Source: an uncultured Clostridium sp.
Lineage (GTDB): Bacteria > Bacillota > Clostridia > Lachnospirales > Lachnospiraceae
Assembly: GCA_947253885.1 (NCBI GenBank)
Contig: CAMYAO010000004.1
Location: 1-64,000, forward strand
Direction of reading: 5' to 3'
DNA length: 64,000 nucleotides
Made by a program: the position numbers and the translations under genes. This document shows positions 18,367 to 26,512 of the stretch, piece by piece. The first letter of the stretch is position 1. Every line of letters begins with the position of its first letter. The notes below the pieces were generated by a model, which worked only from the letters and a program-made list of their open reading frames with translations, did not search any database and was not told the origin of the DNA.

Positions 18367-19452
18367 ATGGCAGAGGTAATGGAGTATAAGTGCCCTTCTT
18401 GCAACGGAGCCATCGAGTTCGATATCTCCTCGCAGAAAATGAAGTGTCCGTATTGCAGAACAGAATTTGAAGTGGCAACTTTATTAGAGTATGAAAAAAG
18501 TAAGCAAAAAGATGCGTCGGATCATTTGAATTGGGACAAAATGGATACACATACATGGACTCCGGATGAGGAAAATCAAGTACGTGCATATCATTGTAAT
18601 TCATGTGGCGGTGAGATTATCGGTCTGGAAACAACGGCAGCCGATTCTTGCCCGTATTGCGGGAATCCGGTGATTATGGAGCAGCAGTTAAGCGGTGACT
18701 TACGTCCTGATTTTATTATTCCGTTTAAAAAGGATAAAGAATTTGCTAAAAAGTCACTTTCCGATCATATAAAGAGTAAACGTTTAGTCCCGAAAGCTTT
18801 TATCGGCGGAAACAGAATAGAAGAGATAAAAGGGATCTATGTGCCATTTTGGTTATTTGATGCAGATGTAGATGCAGATTTTCGATATCGAGCCACAGAG
18901 ATGATGACGTGGTCAGATGCGGATTATATCTATACAAAGACAGATTTCTTTGCCGTATTACTATCCGGAAAGGTTTCCTTTGAAAAAGTTCCGGTAGACG
19001 GTTCCGAACGGATGGCGGATGATTTGATGGAGTCTATTGAACCGTATGATTTTAGAGAGGCTATTCCTTTTGAAACACCATATCTGTCCGGCTATTTGGC
19101 AGATCGATACGATGTAACGGAAGAAGAGAGTATCGACAGGGCAAATGATCGGGTTCGCAGCAGTACCAGTGAAGAATTTAGAAGTCAGGTAGCAGGATAT
19201 GCTTCTGTTGTAGAGGAAGGGGCATCTATTCGTTTGGATAACGGAAAGGCAAATTATGCTTTATATCCGGTCTGGCTGTTTCACACGAAATGGAACGACA
19301 GGGATTTTACTTTTGCAATGAACGGACAGACCGGTAAGTTTGTAGGAGATCTGCCGATTGACAAAGGTGCGGCAGTCAAGTGGTTTTTCAGTATTTTCAT
19401 GATTGTTGGAACCGTTATTATGTTTGTTTTATTATTGTTGTCAAAAATATAG
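18367..19452 (+). CDS. double zinc-ribbon membrane protein (YdjG-like)
   Basis: 361 residues. Two N-terminal zinc ribbons are visible: C9/C12/C27/C30 (YKCPSCNG and MKCPYC) and C77/C80/C95/C98 (YHCNSCGG and DSCPYCGN). A long soluble region follows (IKGIYVPFWLFDADV, later NYALYPVWLFHTKWNDRDFT), and one C-terminal membrane helix at about 335-358. It begins 9 bases after the SPFH gene, with AAGGAGGG as ribosome site, so it is co-transcribed. Role inferred from the YdjGHI precedent: a membrane scaffold partner of the SPFH and TPM proteins. Confidence 0.82.
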   Translation: MAEVMEYKCPSCNGAIEFDISSQKMKCPYCRTEFEVATLLEYEKSKQKDASDHLNWDKMDTHTWTPDEENQVRAYHCNSCGGEIIGLETTAADSCPYCGNPVIMEQQLSGDLRPDFIIPFKKDKEFAKKSLSDHIKSKRLVPKAFIGGNRIEEIKGIYVPFWLFDADVDADFRYRATEMMTWSDADYIYTKTDFFAVLLSGKVSFEKVPVDGSERMADDLMESIEPYDFREAIPFETPYLSGYLADRYDVTEEESIDRANDRVRSSTSEEFRSQVAGYASVVEEGASIRLDNGKANYALYPVWLFHTKWNDRDFTFAMNGQTGKFVGDLPIDKGAAVKWFFSIFMIVGTVIMFVLLLLSKI

Positions 19453-19464
19453 GGGTGAGAAGCG

Positions 19465-20259
19465 ATGAAAAGAAATCTATTTTTAGTGTCAATGATAGCA
19501 CTTTTTCTTTGTTTTTTTTCTATTCCGACCTCTATGGCAAAAGCAGATACAAGAAACATTGCAGATATGGAGAATCTGCTGTCTTCGGAGGAAGAAGAAA
19601 AATTAAATACAAAAATTCAAGAATTGGAGTCTAAGTATCATGTGAGTATTGTGCTGGTGACAACCGGTAGTTTCAATGGAAAAACAGCGACAGAATATGC
19701 CGATGATTATTATGATCAGCACAATTACGGATATGGAGAAAAAAAAGATGGAATCTTATTTTTAGTTTCCAATGCAAATCGAAAATGGGCGATTTCCACC
19801 TCCGGTTCCGGAATAAAAATATTTAATAAAGAAGCACAGTCCTATATGAAACAGGTATTTCGTCCGTATTTATCTAAAAAACAATACGAAAAAGCATTCG
19901 ACTCTTATATTAATCTATGTGGTGAATATTTGAATGCGCATGAAAATGGAATTCCTTATAGAAAAATATCCAAATCACGGTGGTTTTCTCCGGGGAAAAT
20001 TCTGATCGGATATTTGATTGGTGCCGTGATTGGAGCAATTGTTGTCGGAATATGGGTGTATAAGCTTCGTTCTGTTCGTTTTCAGCCTTCGGCAAACAGC
20101 TATGAAAAGAGAGACAGTCTGGAAATTACTTCCCGAAAAGATCTGTTTTTATATAGTACGATTACGAGGACAGAGAAGCCGAAACACAATGATGACGATG
20201 ATGATACCCACATAGGAAGCTTTGGAGGAACCCATGGGGGCTCTGACGGAGATTTTTAA
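19465..20259 (+). CDS. secreted TPM-domain membrane protein (YdjH-like)
   Basis: 264 residues. A signal peptide (about 1-27, ending MAKA) is followed by a TPM domain (about 30-150; LESKYHVSIVLVTTGSFNGK, YADDYYDQHNYGYG, KDGILFLVS). A membrane helix lies at about 178-198, and a cytosolic tail ends in a low-complexity Asp/His/Gly segment (HNDDDDDTHIGSFGGTHGG). TPM domains occur in membrane-linked stress and photosystem-repair proteins. It starts 12 bases after the previous gene and completes a YdjI-YdjG-YdjH-like module. No PspA gene is adjacent. Confidence 0.85.
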   Translation: MKRNLFLVSMIALFLCFFSIPTSMAKADTRNIADMENLLSSEEEEKLNTKIQELESKYHVSIVLVTTGSFNGKTATEYADDYYDQHNYGYGEKKDGILFLVSNANRKWAISTSGSGIKIFNKEAQSYMKQVFRPYLSKKQYEKAFDSYINLCGEYLNAHENGIPYRKISKSRWFSPGKILIGYLIGAVIGAIVVGIWVYKLRSVRFQPSANSYEKRDSLEITSRKDLFLYSTITRTEKPKHNDDDDDTHIGSFGGTHGGSDGDF

Positions 20260-20269
20260 TTTTTAAAAG

Positions 20270-20348
20270 AAAAAGAGATCATTGACTTGGTTTTAGAATA
20301 CAAAAAAACCAAGTCAATGACTTGGCTTTTTGAATTTCATCTCTTTTT
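20270..20348. terminator. complex terminator with alternative stems
   Basis: AAAAAGAGAT (20270-20279) pairs with ATCTCTTTTT (20339-20348) as an outer stem. Inside, ATTGACTTGGTTTT (20281-20294) pairs perfectly with AAAACCAAGTCAAT (20305-20318). The same CCAAGTC can instead pair with GACTTGG (20319-20325), which is followed by CTTTTT. The two inner pairings exclude each other. Confidence 0.65.
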
Positions 20349-20406
20349 GGGATAGAAATGAAATTGCTACATTGAGATATTGAAATAGAAATAGGAGCGA
20401 GTTATG

Positions 20407-20434
20407 TTGTTAACCGCTATATTTATGTTATAAT
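20407..20434 (+). promoter_or_regulatory. promoter of the alpha/beta hydrolase gene
   Basis: TTGTTA (20407-20412), a 16-base spacer and TATAAT (20429-20434) with an extended TGT just before the -10. The leader to the start codon would be about 75 bases. Confidence 0.8.
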
Positions 20435-20514
20435 AATTCCATAAAGAAAACAATATACTTAAGGTTTTTTTCTATAGTTATTAATAAAATCTTAAGAATT
20501 TGGAGGGATTTTCG

Positions 20515-21195
20515 TTGATTCAACTTCATTATTTAACAAAAGGAAGTGGGGAACCACTGATCTTACTTCATGGAAATGGAGGAAATAGTGGATTTTTTAA
20601 ATATCAGCTTTCTTATTTTTCAAGAAAATATCAGGTGATTGCAGTAGATACCAGAGGACATGGAAGAAGCAAAAGCGGCTCAAAAAAATTTTCGTTGGAA
20701 CAGTTTGCAGAGGATCTGAAAAATTTTTTAGACGAAAAAGGGATCACAAAGGCTCATATTTTAGGATTTTCCGATGGAGCAAATATCGGTCTTATTTTTG
20801 CACTTCGTTATCAGGAACGGGTACAGTCTCTGATATTGAACAGTGGGAATCTGTATCCTGAGGGCTTACAATCATTTTTCTTAAAAGGTGTGCAGCTATT
20901 ATCAAAACTTATAAAAAATAAGCGTTTACAACAGCTCTATCATCTTATTCTGGATGAGCCGAGGATCAGTATACAGGACTTGAAAAAAATGAGGGTTCCG
21001 ACTTTGGTGATTGCCGGAACAAATGATATTATTAAGCGAAAGCATACGGAACTGATCTATCAGGAATTGCCGAACAGTGAGCTTTGCTTTATCAGAGGAA
21101 CTCATAGGGTTGCAAGAGAACACCCGAAGGAATTTAACAAAACGGTAGATAAGTTTTTGAGTTTCTGTCAGAAAAAGAGAACAGGAACTGTGTAA
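20515..21195 (+). CDS. alpha/beta-fold hydrolase
   Basis: 226 residues. Fold motifs: the oxyanion loop LLHGNGGNSGFF, AVDTRGHGRS, the nucleophile elbow GFSDGAN with Ser86, the acid in AGTNDII and the catalytic His in GTHRVARE. The substrate cannot be told; the family covers esterases, peptidases and C-C hydrolases. The start is taken as TTG at 20515, seven bases after GGAGGG; the TTG at 20500 precedes that site. It is a single-gene unit between a good promoter and two terminator-like hairpins. Confidence 0.85.
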   Translation: MIQLHYLTKGSGEPLILLHGNGGNSGFFKYQLSYFSRKYQVIAVDTRGHGRSKSGSKKFSLEQFAEDLKNFLDEKGITKAHILGFSDGANIGLIFALRYQERVQSLILNSGNLYPEGLQSFFLKGVQLLSKLIKNKRLQQLYHLILDEPRISIQDLKKMRVPTLVIAGTNDIIKRKHTELIYQELPNSELCFIRGTHRVAREHPKEFNKTVDKFLSFCQKKRTGTV

Positions 21196-21234
21196 TGACA
21201 TGTTCGATTGGAGATGATAATATAAAAACAATGC

Positions 21235-21278
21235 TTGCTAAGTATATATTTGTATACAAAGTTAGCATTCTTTTTATG
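21235..21278 (+). terminator. weak terminator-like hairpin after the hydrolase
   Basis: TGCTAA (about 21237-21242) pairs with TTAGCA (about 21263-21268), helped by an inner GTATA/TATAC pair, and TTCTTTTTAT follows. It is less regular than the hairpin at 21301. Confidence 0.4.
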
Positions 21279-21300
21279 TTGTGATATGTGCTTTGAAATG

Positions 21301-21345
21301 AAAAAGACAGCCACCCTGCCATTTAGGCAGGAAGGCTGTCTTTTT
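21301..21345. terminator. bidirectional terminator between hydrolase and larA
   Basis: AAAAAGACAGCC at the left pairs with GGCTGTCTTTTT at the right, with an inner CCTGCC/GGCAGG stem. T tracts on both strands suit the two convergent genes. Confidence 0.88.
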
Positions 21346-21408
21346 CATTATTTGGGTTACTTACGATATTTTCCTGATCGGAGAGTTAAAGCAAAATTTT
21401 TACTTAAA

Positions 21409-22686
21409 TTACGCTCTGACAACAACGGAGATACCGTTTGGAATACAAGTTAAGCTTGCATCTTCACCTTTAATTTCGCGTGCCATTTTGTAAGCAGTTG
21501 CAAGATCCGGTGCGTAGGTCATTTTTAATCCTTCGATCATAGATTGCTGCTCAGGATCGGCAACAAAGATAACTTTGTATTTACGAACAATACGAGCTAA
21601 AATCTGTGCACACCACTGATCAGGAATTGTATCTTCCTGAGCGGTAGCCAGACATTTCTGATAGAAGTCTTCGATTGTAGGCTGTTCTGCAATGGAATTG
21701 TAGAACATATCACCACCGGTTCCATCCATACAGGTTGCCAGCATAATGATAACACCGCCATCTTTTACAGTTGCTTCACCGGCAGACATTCCCTTTGGTG
21801 ACTGATAAGCATTCTGATCAAGAGGATAACCTCCATTTGTTGTAATAACGATATCCGCATACTGTGGTTTTACTGCGATATAGTCTGCAATGAAATCACA
21901 ACCCTGACGATGAGCTGTTTCAAAGTTACCTGCAAAGGCAGCAACTGTCTTTTTATCTTCATCAATAACAACGTTACAGATGTAAGCAAGGTTTGCCATT
22001 TTTGCAGCTGCAAGCATATCTTCGTGGATAGGATTCTGATCCAGAATACCGGTACGGGCATATGGACTGTCAATAAATTTAGAGCAGTGATTACCCATAA
22101 CAGTAACGGCGTCCGCTACACCCGGAAGGATACTCTTACGTCCGCCGGAAAATCCTGCGAAGAAGTGTGCTTCGATAAAACCTTCTGCAACTAATAAAGA
22201 TGCATTTACAGCAACTTTGTCTACGATACAGTCAGGACCGGATGGAAGAACACCTAATTTGGTATTGCTTTCAGGATCATGTGCATCATGAACGATGATA
22301 TCATCTTTGAATTCTTCATAAAGAGCATCGCCTAACTTTGCTTTTAATTCATCAACGGTAGTAGGGCGGTGGAATCCGGTAGATACTAAAAGTGTAATCT
22401 TAATATCCGGGCTGCCTTCACGAAGCTCACGAATCATGTTTGGCAGAATATCCTGTGACGGTACAGGTCTTGTGTGGTCACTGATGATAATAGTACAGTC
22501 CGGTTTTCCTTTTGCCAATTCAGACAGACGTGGGCTGTCAATCGGATGTTCCATAGCTTCACGAACAATGGTAAGACCATCTTTGTCGCTTGCCAATTTG
22601 TCTACATTAGAAGTCAAGACAGGAGTGTTGTCCGGTACTTCTAAGTCCTGAGTAGTAGTTCCATAAAGAAATTTTACTGTTTTCAT
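21409..22686 (-). CDS. larA: LarA-family nickel-pincer racemase/epimerase (lactate racemase-like)
   Basis: 425 residues, the normal LarA size. Residues matching the nickel-pincer site are present at nearly the same numbers as in Lactobacillus plantarum LarA: His106 (TGFHRPTT), His174 (IEAHFFAGFSGGRKS), Lys184 (the residue that anchors the cofactor) and His200 (MGNHCSKF), plus SDHTRP at 69-74. It probably interconverts D- and L-lactate or a similar 2-hydroxyacid. The larB, larC and larE genes that make the cofactor are not in this window. The ribosome site is AAAGGGGG. Confidence 0.88.
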   Translation of the reverse strand: MKTVKFLYGTTTQDLEVPDNTPVLTSNVDKLASDKDGLTIVREAMEHPIDSPRLSELAKGKPDCTIIISDHTRPVPSQDILPNMIRELREGSPDIKITLLVSTGFHRPTTVDELKAKLGDALYEEFKDDIIVHDAHDPESNTKLGVLPSGPDCIVDKVAVNASLLVAEGFIEAHFFAGFSGGRKSILPGVADAVTVMGNHCSKFIDSPYARTGILDQNPIHEDMLAAAKMANLAYICNVVIDEDKKTVAAFAGNFETAHRQGCDFIADYIAVKPQYADIVITTNGGYPLDQNAYQSPKGMSAGEATVKDGGVIIMLATCMDGTGGDMFYNSIAEQPTIEDFYQKCLATAQEDTIPDQWCAQILARIVRKYKVIFVADPEQQSMIEGLKMTYAPDLATAYKMAREIKGEDASLTCIPNGISVVVRA

Positions 22687-22856
22687 TTAAATACCCCCTT
22701 TAAATGGTATAAATAGTTCATAAGTTTTAACGTTATGATTCTGTAAAAACTCAGCATATTACACAACTACTTTATCATTTTTTGGGAGGAAGAGCAATTT
22801 AATTTTAGAAAAATTTTAGAAAAAAATAGAAAAAATAGTGGAGACTATCTTTTTGG

Positions 22857-22885
22857 TTTACAATAAATTTGCAATAGAGTAGTAT
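22857..22885 (+). promoter_or_regulatory. promoter of the ArsC/Spx-to-nfo operon
   Basis: TTTACA (22857-22862), a 17-base spacer and TAGTAT (22880-22885). The leader to the first ATG at 22934 is about 42 bases. The larA promoter must lie divergently in the same 247-base gap. Confidence 0.65.
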
Positions 22886-22933
22886 GTATAGATAGTAAGT
22901 GAAGAAACTGTACAAAAACGGGAGGAAAGAAAG

Positions 22934-23290
22934 ATGTTATTTATAGAATATTCCAAATGCTCTACTTGTCAAAAAGCAAAAAAATGGTTGGATGCACATA
23001 ATTTAGAATACACAGATCGTCCTATTAAAGAGGAAAATCCTACTGCAAAAGAAATAGAAGCCTGGCATAAACAGAGCGGATTGCCTCTAAAACGTTTTTT
23101 TAATACAAGCGGTATGTTATATAAAGAATTAAAATTAAAGGATAAGCTTCCCAATATGACAGAAAAAGAACAGTATGAGCTTCTGGCGACAGACGGAATG
23201 CTTGTGAAACGTCCTCTTATTATTAAGGAAAACCAAATTTTGATCGGTTTTAAAGAGGATGAATGGGAAGCACAGTTACTTGAAAGTTAG
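22934..23290 (+). CDS. ArsC/Spx family thioredoxin-fold protein
   Basis: 118 residues. The redox motif CSTC (C9, C12) is followed by KAKKWLDAHNLEYTDRPI. The middle GLPLKRFFNTSG and the end LVKRPLII followed by LIGFKEDEW are typical of the ArsC/Spx/MgsR superfamily. Members are either arsenate reductases or RNA-polymerase-binding stress regulators; no arsenic genes are nearby, which slightly favours a stress role. It is the first gene of a compact operon through to nfo and overlaps the next gene by a few bases. Confidence 0.85.
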   Translation: MLFIEYSKCSTCQKAKKWLDAHNLEYTDRPIKEENPTAKEIEAWHKQSGLPLKRFFNTSGMLYKELKLKDKLPNMTEKEQYELLATDGMLVKRPLIIKENQILIGFKEDEWEAQLLES

Positions 23291-23873
23291 AGTACTGCAG
23301 TTGCAGGATACATATTCTTTTAAGGAAGATACAGCTTTATTGCCTTATCTGTCGGAGGAGAGAAGAAAGAAAATCCTGCATTTGAAAAGAGATAGCGAGA
23401 AGCATATCAGTTTATGGACAGAGTTGCTTCTTTTATATTGTATTCGCACAGATCTAGGATATTGGCCGAAACAACCGGTATTTTCCTGTTCGGAATACGG
23501 AAAGCCGTATTTTATACAGGAGAAGCAGTACCATTTTTCAATTTCACATTCAGGGAATTGGGTTGCGGTAGCTTCTGACCGCTGTCCGATCGGTGTGGAT
23601 ATCGAACAGAAAAGGCGTGTGAATCTCAATATAGCAAAGCGTTTTTTTCAGAAAGAGGAATATTGCTTTTTACAATCTTCTACAGAACCGAATCGAGATT
23701 TTTTGGGATTGTGGACGAGAAAAGAAGCCTATTTAAAATATAAAGGAGTCGGATTGCATCAGTCACTGGATTCTTTTTCCGTTTTATCGGAGAATCCGAC
23801 GGATCCGATTACTTTTTGTACTTTAGAAGAGGAGAACTACATTATTACCGTTTGTTATGAAAAGAGAGTATAA
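23280..23873 (+). CDS. 4'-phosphopantetheinyl transferase (Sfp superfamily)
   Basis: About 197 residues. It moves phosphopantetheine from CoA to a Ser of a carrier protein. Family motifs: FSISHSGNWVAVAS, PIGVDIEQKRRV with the Mg-binding Asp and Glu, and FLGLWTRKEAYLKYKGVGL with the third acidic ligand. No polyketide, peptide synthetase or carrier protein gene is in the window, so its target is unknown. The start is uncertain: TTG at 23280 gives an N-terminus of normal family length, while ATG at 23259 has a ribosome site too close. Confidence 0.88.
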   Translation: MKVRVLQLQDTYSFKEDTALLPYLSEERRKKILHLKRDSEKHISLWTELLLLYCIRTDLGYWPKQPVFSCSEYGKPYFIQEKQYHFSISHSGNWVAVASDRCPIGVDIEQKRRVNLNIAKRFFQKEEYCFLQSSTEPNRDFLGLWTRKEAYLKYKGVGLHQSLDSFSVLSENPTDPITFCTLEEENYIITVCYEKRV

Positions 23874-24999
23874 AACCATAATAAAAAAATGGTTGGGAAC
23901 AAGAAGAGGAAAGACATTTGTGGTGGCGTTTTTCCTCTATATTCTTGTTGTGATCGCCACCTGCTTTAATGCGGGAATATATCATGCACCGGTTGCAAAG
24001 CTGACATCTGTTCATACGGAGATTACAAAGAAGATCGGTACGAACGGAAAAAAGGAATTGATTTATGATCAGACGATTACAGCACAGGTTTTGAATGGAA
24101 AATGGAAAGGGGAAAGTCTGCTCATACGTCATAAAACAACCGAATCGGGAGTGATGACAGATCGCTATCACAAAGGAGACCATGTTTTTTTGTCACTGGA
24201 TAAGGCTGCTTCGAATTTAAAAGGGCAGATTAGAGGGACAAAACGAGATGTCTATCTAGTGGCATTACTGGGTGCGATGATCTTGTTATTAATTGTAATC
24301 AGTAATAAACGGGGGGTATTTACCCTGATTTCCGTCGGAATCAATACGGTAGTATATCTGGTTGGATTCGGAGCATTTATGAAAGGGGGAGATCTGCTAT
24401 GGATTTGCAATATAATGGCAGTATTATTTGTACTCGGAACGCTATTTATTTTAAACGGGTGTAATAAAAAGACGTTGATTTCCGGACTCTCCACGTTTGC
24501 AGTTTTAATTGTGATAATGGGGTTGTTTGATATACTGCTCTCAGTTACCGCGCCGATTGATTATTCTCAGTTAGAGTATTTAGAATATTTGGGACGAATC
24601 GGAGAACCGGATCAGCTGTTCCGTTCCGAGATTCTGTTTGCAGGCTTGGGAGCAATCATGGATGTTGCTGTAACGATTACAGCAGCTTTATCAGAAGTAA
24701 AAGAGAAGCATTCACAGGTGAGCTTTAAGGAGCTTTTTCAATCAGGTCGTGAGGTCGGTTACGATATCATGGGAACGATGATATCTGTTTTGTTTTTTGC
24801 ATTTGCCTGCGGTCTGATTCCAATGATGCTGATCCGTATGAACAACCGGGTAAGTCTGCTTACTATGTTTAAAATAAATCTTCCGACAGAGATTATTCGT
24901 TTCCTTCTGGAGAGTATCGGTATTGTAGGGGCAATTCCGATATCGATTGTAATTGCTTCTTTCTTTTTGAAAATGAAAAAAGGAGGTAAGCAAATATGA
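23857..24999 (+). CDS. YibE/F family membrane protein, large subunit
   Basis: 380 residues. One N-terminal membrane helix (about 22-40), an extracellular beta-rich domain (about 45-125) and then about seven membrane helices from residue 128 on. The YibE/F pattern is seen in GLGAIMDVAVTITAAL and FQSGREVGYDIMGTM. Function is not established; transport has been proposed. It overlaps the transferase gene by 17 bases and the next YibE/F gene by four (ATGA), so the two probably form one complex. Confidence 0.87.
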   Translation: MKREYKTIIKKWLGTRRGKTFVVAFFLYILVVIATCFNAGIYHAPVAKLTSVHTEITKKIGTNGKKELIYDQTITAQVLNGKWKGESLLIRHKTTESGVMTDRYHKGDHVFLSLDKAASNLKGQIRGTKRDVYLVALLGAMILLLIVISNKRGVFTLISVGINTVVYLVGFGAFMKGGDLLWICNIMAVLFVLGTLFILNGCNKKTLISGLSTFAVLIVIMGLFDILLSVTAPIDYSQLEYLEYLGRIGEPDQLFRSEILFAGLGAIMDVAVTITAALSEVKEKHSQVSFKELFQSGREVGYDIMGTMISVLFFAFACGLIPMMLIRMNNRVSLLTMFKINLPTEIIRFLLESIGIVGAIPISIVIASFFLKMKKGGKQI

Positions 25000-25805
25000 T
25001 GATCGGTTGTTTGACATTCTTACTTTTCATATTGATTTTACTGGTTGGAGGAGAAAGAGGGGTAAGCACCATTTTTGTTCTGATCGGCAATGTGATTTTG
25101 TTTCTGGCAACGGTATTTATGATCGCTAAAGGGGCACCTCCGATTTTGACAGTTTTACTGGTAGGTATAGTGATTATCTGGATAACGATTATCGGACAAA
25201 ACGGTCGCAATCAAAAGACGGTTTCTGCCGCTGTCAGTACCCTGGGGATTATGCTTTTGATGACAATAGTGGTATTTTCGGTGGTAACAGCAGGAAACAG
25301 CGGTGGAATTAATGAAATTTTAAAGCAGGGAGAGGATGTACAGTACTCCTTTAATTTAAAAATAGGTGTTTCTATGTTGAAAATAGAGATTGCCACCGGC
25401 ATTTTGAGCACATTGGGAGCACTGGCGGATACGGCATTGTCCATAACCAGTTCCGTATATGAGGTAGCAGGGCACAATCGCAGTTTGTCCAAAAAGGAAT
25501 TGTTCTTTTCGGGAATAACGGTTGGAAAGGATATTATCGGAACTACGGTTAATACGTTGTTGTTTGCATATTTAGGACAATCTGTGCTGTTGTTTGCCTA
25601 TGTAAAATTAAACAGATATACACTTGGAACCTTATTAAATTCAAAGTTTGTGTTTCAGGAAGTATCTATTATGTTATTTTCTACTATCGGCTGTTTATTA
25701 GTGATTCCGTTGGCATCTTGGTTGATTGCGGATTCGATAAGAAAGAAAGGATTGCAATGTGAATATCATTCTATCACCGGCGAAAACAATGAAAATGGAC
25801 ACTGA
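24996..25805 (+). CDS. YibE/F family membrane protein, small subunit
   Basis: 269 residues, nearly all membrane helices (seven or eight). It repeats the family signature of its neighbour: STLGALADTALSITSSVYEV and FFSGITVGKDIIGTTVNTLL. It lacks the extracellular N-terminal domain of the first protein, which suggests an unequal pair from duplication. The ribosome site AGGAGG lies inside the upstream gene. It overlaps yaaA by 47 bases. Confidence 0.86.
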   Translation: MMIGCLTFLLFILILLVGGERGVSTIFVLIGNVILFLATVFMIAKGAPPILTVLLVGIVIIWITIIGQNGRNQKTVSAAVSTLGIMLLMTIVVFSVVTAGNSGGINEILKQGEDVQYSFNLKIGVSMLKIEIATGILSTLGALADTALSITSSVYEVAGHNRSLSKKELFFSGITVGKDIIGTTVNTLLFAYLGQSVLLFAYVKLNRYTLGTLLNSKFVFQEVSIMLFSTIGCLLVIPLASWLIADSIRKKGLQCEYHSITGENNENGH

Positions 25806-26499
25806 TACGATGCTGTGCAGGTCTGTTCCTGTTTTTCTGGAGGAAGCAAAGGCTATTCATAGCCGGTTAAAGCAACAAAGTTATGAAGAAATAAAGAAGA
25901 TATGGAATTGCAGTGACAGGTTGGCAGAGGAAAATTATGAGAGATTACATACCCTTTATCCGGACAATCATCTGACACCTGCATTGTTTGCTTATGAGGG
26001 GATACAGTACCAATATATGGCACCGCGTGTATTTACCGAGTCACAGTTTCAATATGTAGAACGTCATCTGAGAATCTTATCTGGATTTTACGGAATTTTA
26101 AAGCCTTTTGACGGGGTAATGCCCTATCGTCTGGAGTTCGGAGCAAAGATAAAAATAGACGGGTATAAAAACCTCTATGATTTTTGGGGAGATAAATTAT
26201 ATATCGATTTAACAAAACAGGATCATGTAATTATAAATCTGGCATCAAAAGAATATTCCAAGGCAGTGGAGCCGTTTTTAGAATCCGGTGATCAGTTTAT
26301 CAATTGTGTGTTCGGGGAACTGTCGGAAGATCGAATCAAGGTAAAAGCCACCCTGGCAAAGATGGCAAGAGGAGAAATGGTTCGTTATCTGTCAGATATA
26401 AAAGCAGAGAGAATAGAGCAAATAAAAGAGTTTCAAGCTCTTGATTTTTCGTTTGACAGAAAACGGTCTACAGAAACGGAATTGGTTTTTTTAAGATAA
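25759..26499 (+). CDS. yaaA: peroxide stress protein YaaA (UPF0246)
   Basis: 246 residues, normal family size. The N-terminus IILSPAKTM is diagnostic. LRILSGFYGILKPFDGVMPYR and INLASKEYSKAV are conserved core segments. In E. coli YaaA limits free iron under peroxide stress and binds DNA; here the role is by analogy. It starts with GTG, after AAAGGA, inside the end of the YibE/F gene. A nearby DNA-repair endonuclease fits a stress-operon theme. Confidence 0.92.
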   Translation: MNIILSPAKTMKMDTDTMLCRSVPVFLEEAKAIHSRLKQQSYEEIKKIWNCSDRLAEENYERLHTLYPDNHLTPALFAYEGIQYQYMAPRVFTESQFQYVERHLRILSGFYGILKPFDGVMPYRLEFGAKIKIDGYKNLYDFWGDKLYIDLTKQDHVIINLASKEYSKAVEPFLESGDQFINCVFGELSEDRIKVKATLAKMARGEMVRYLSDIKAERIEQIKEFQALDFSFDRKRSTETELVFLR

Positions 26500-26512
26500 G
26501 AAAGGGCAGTGT

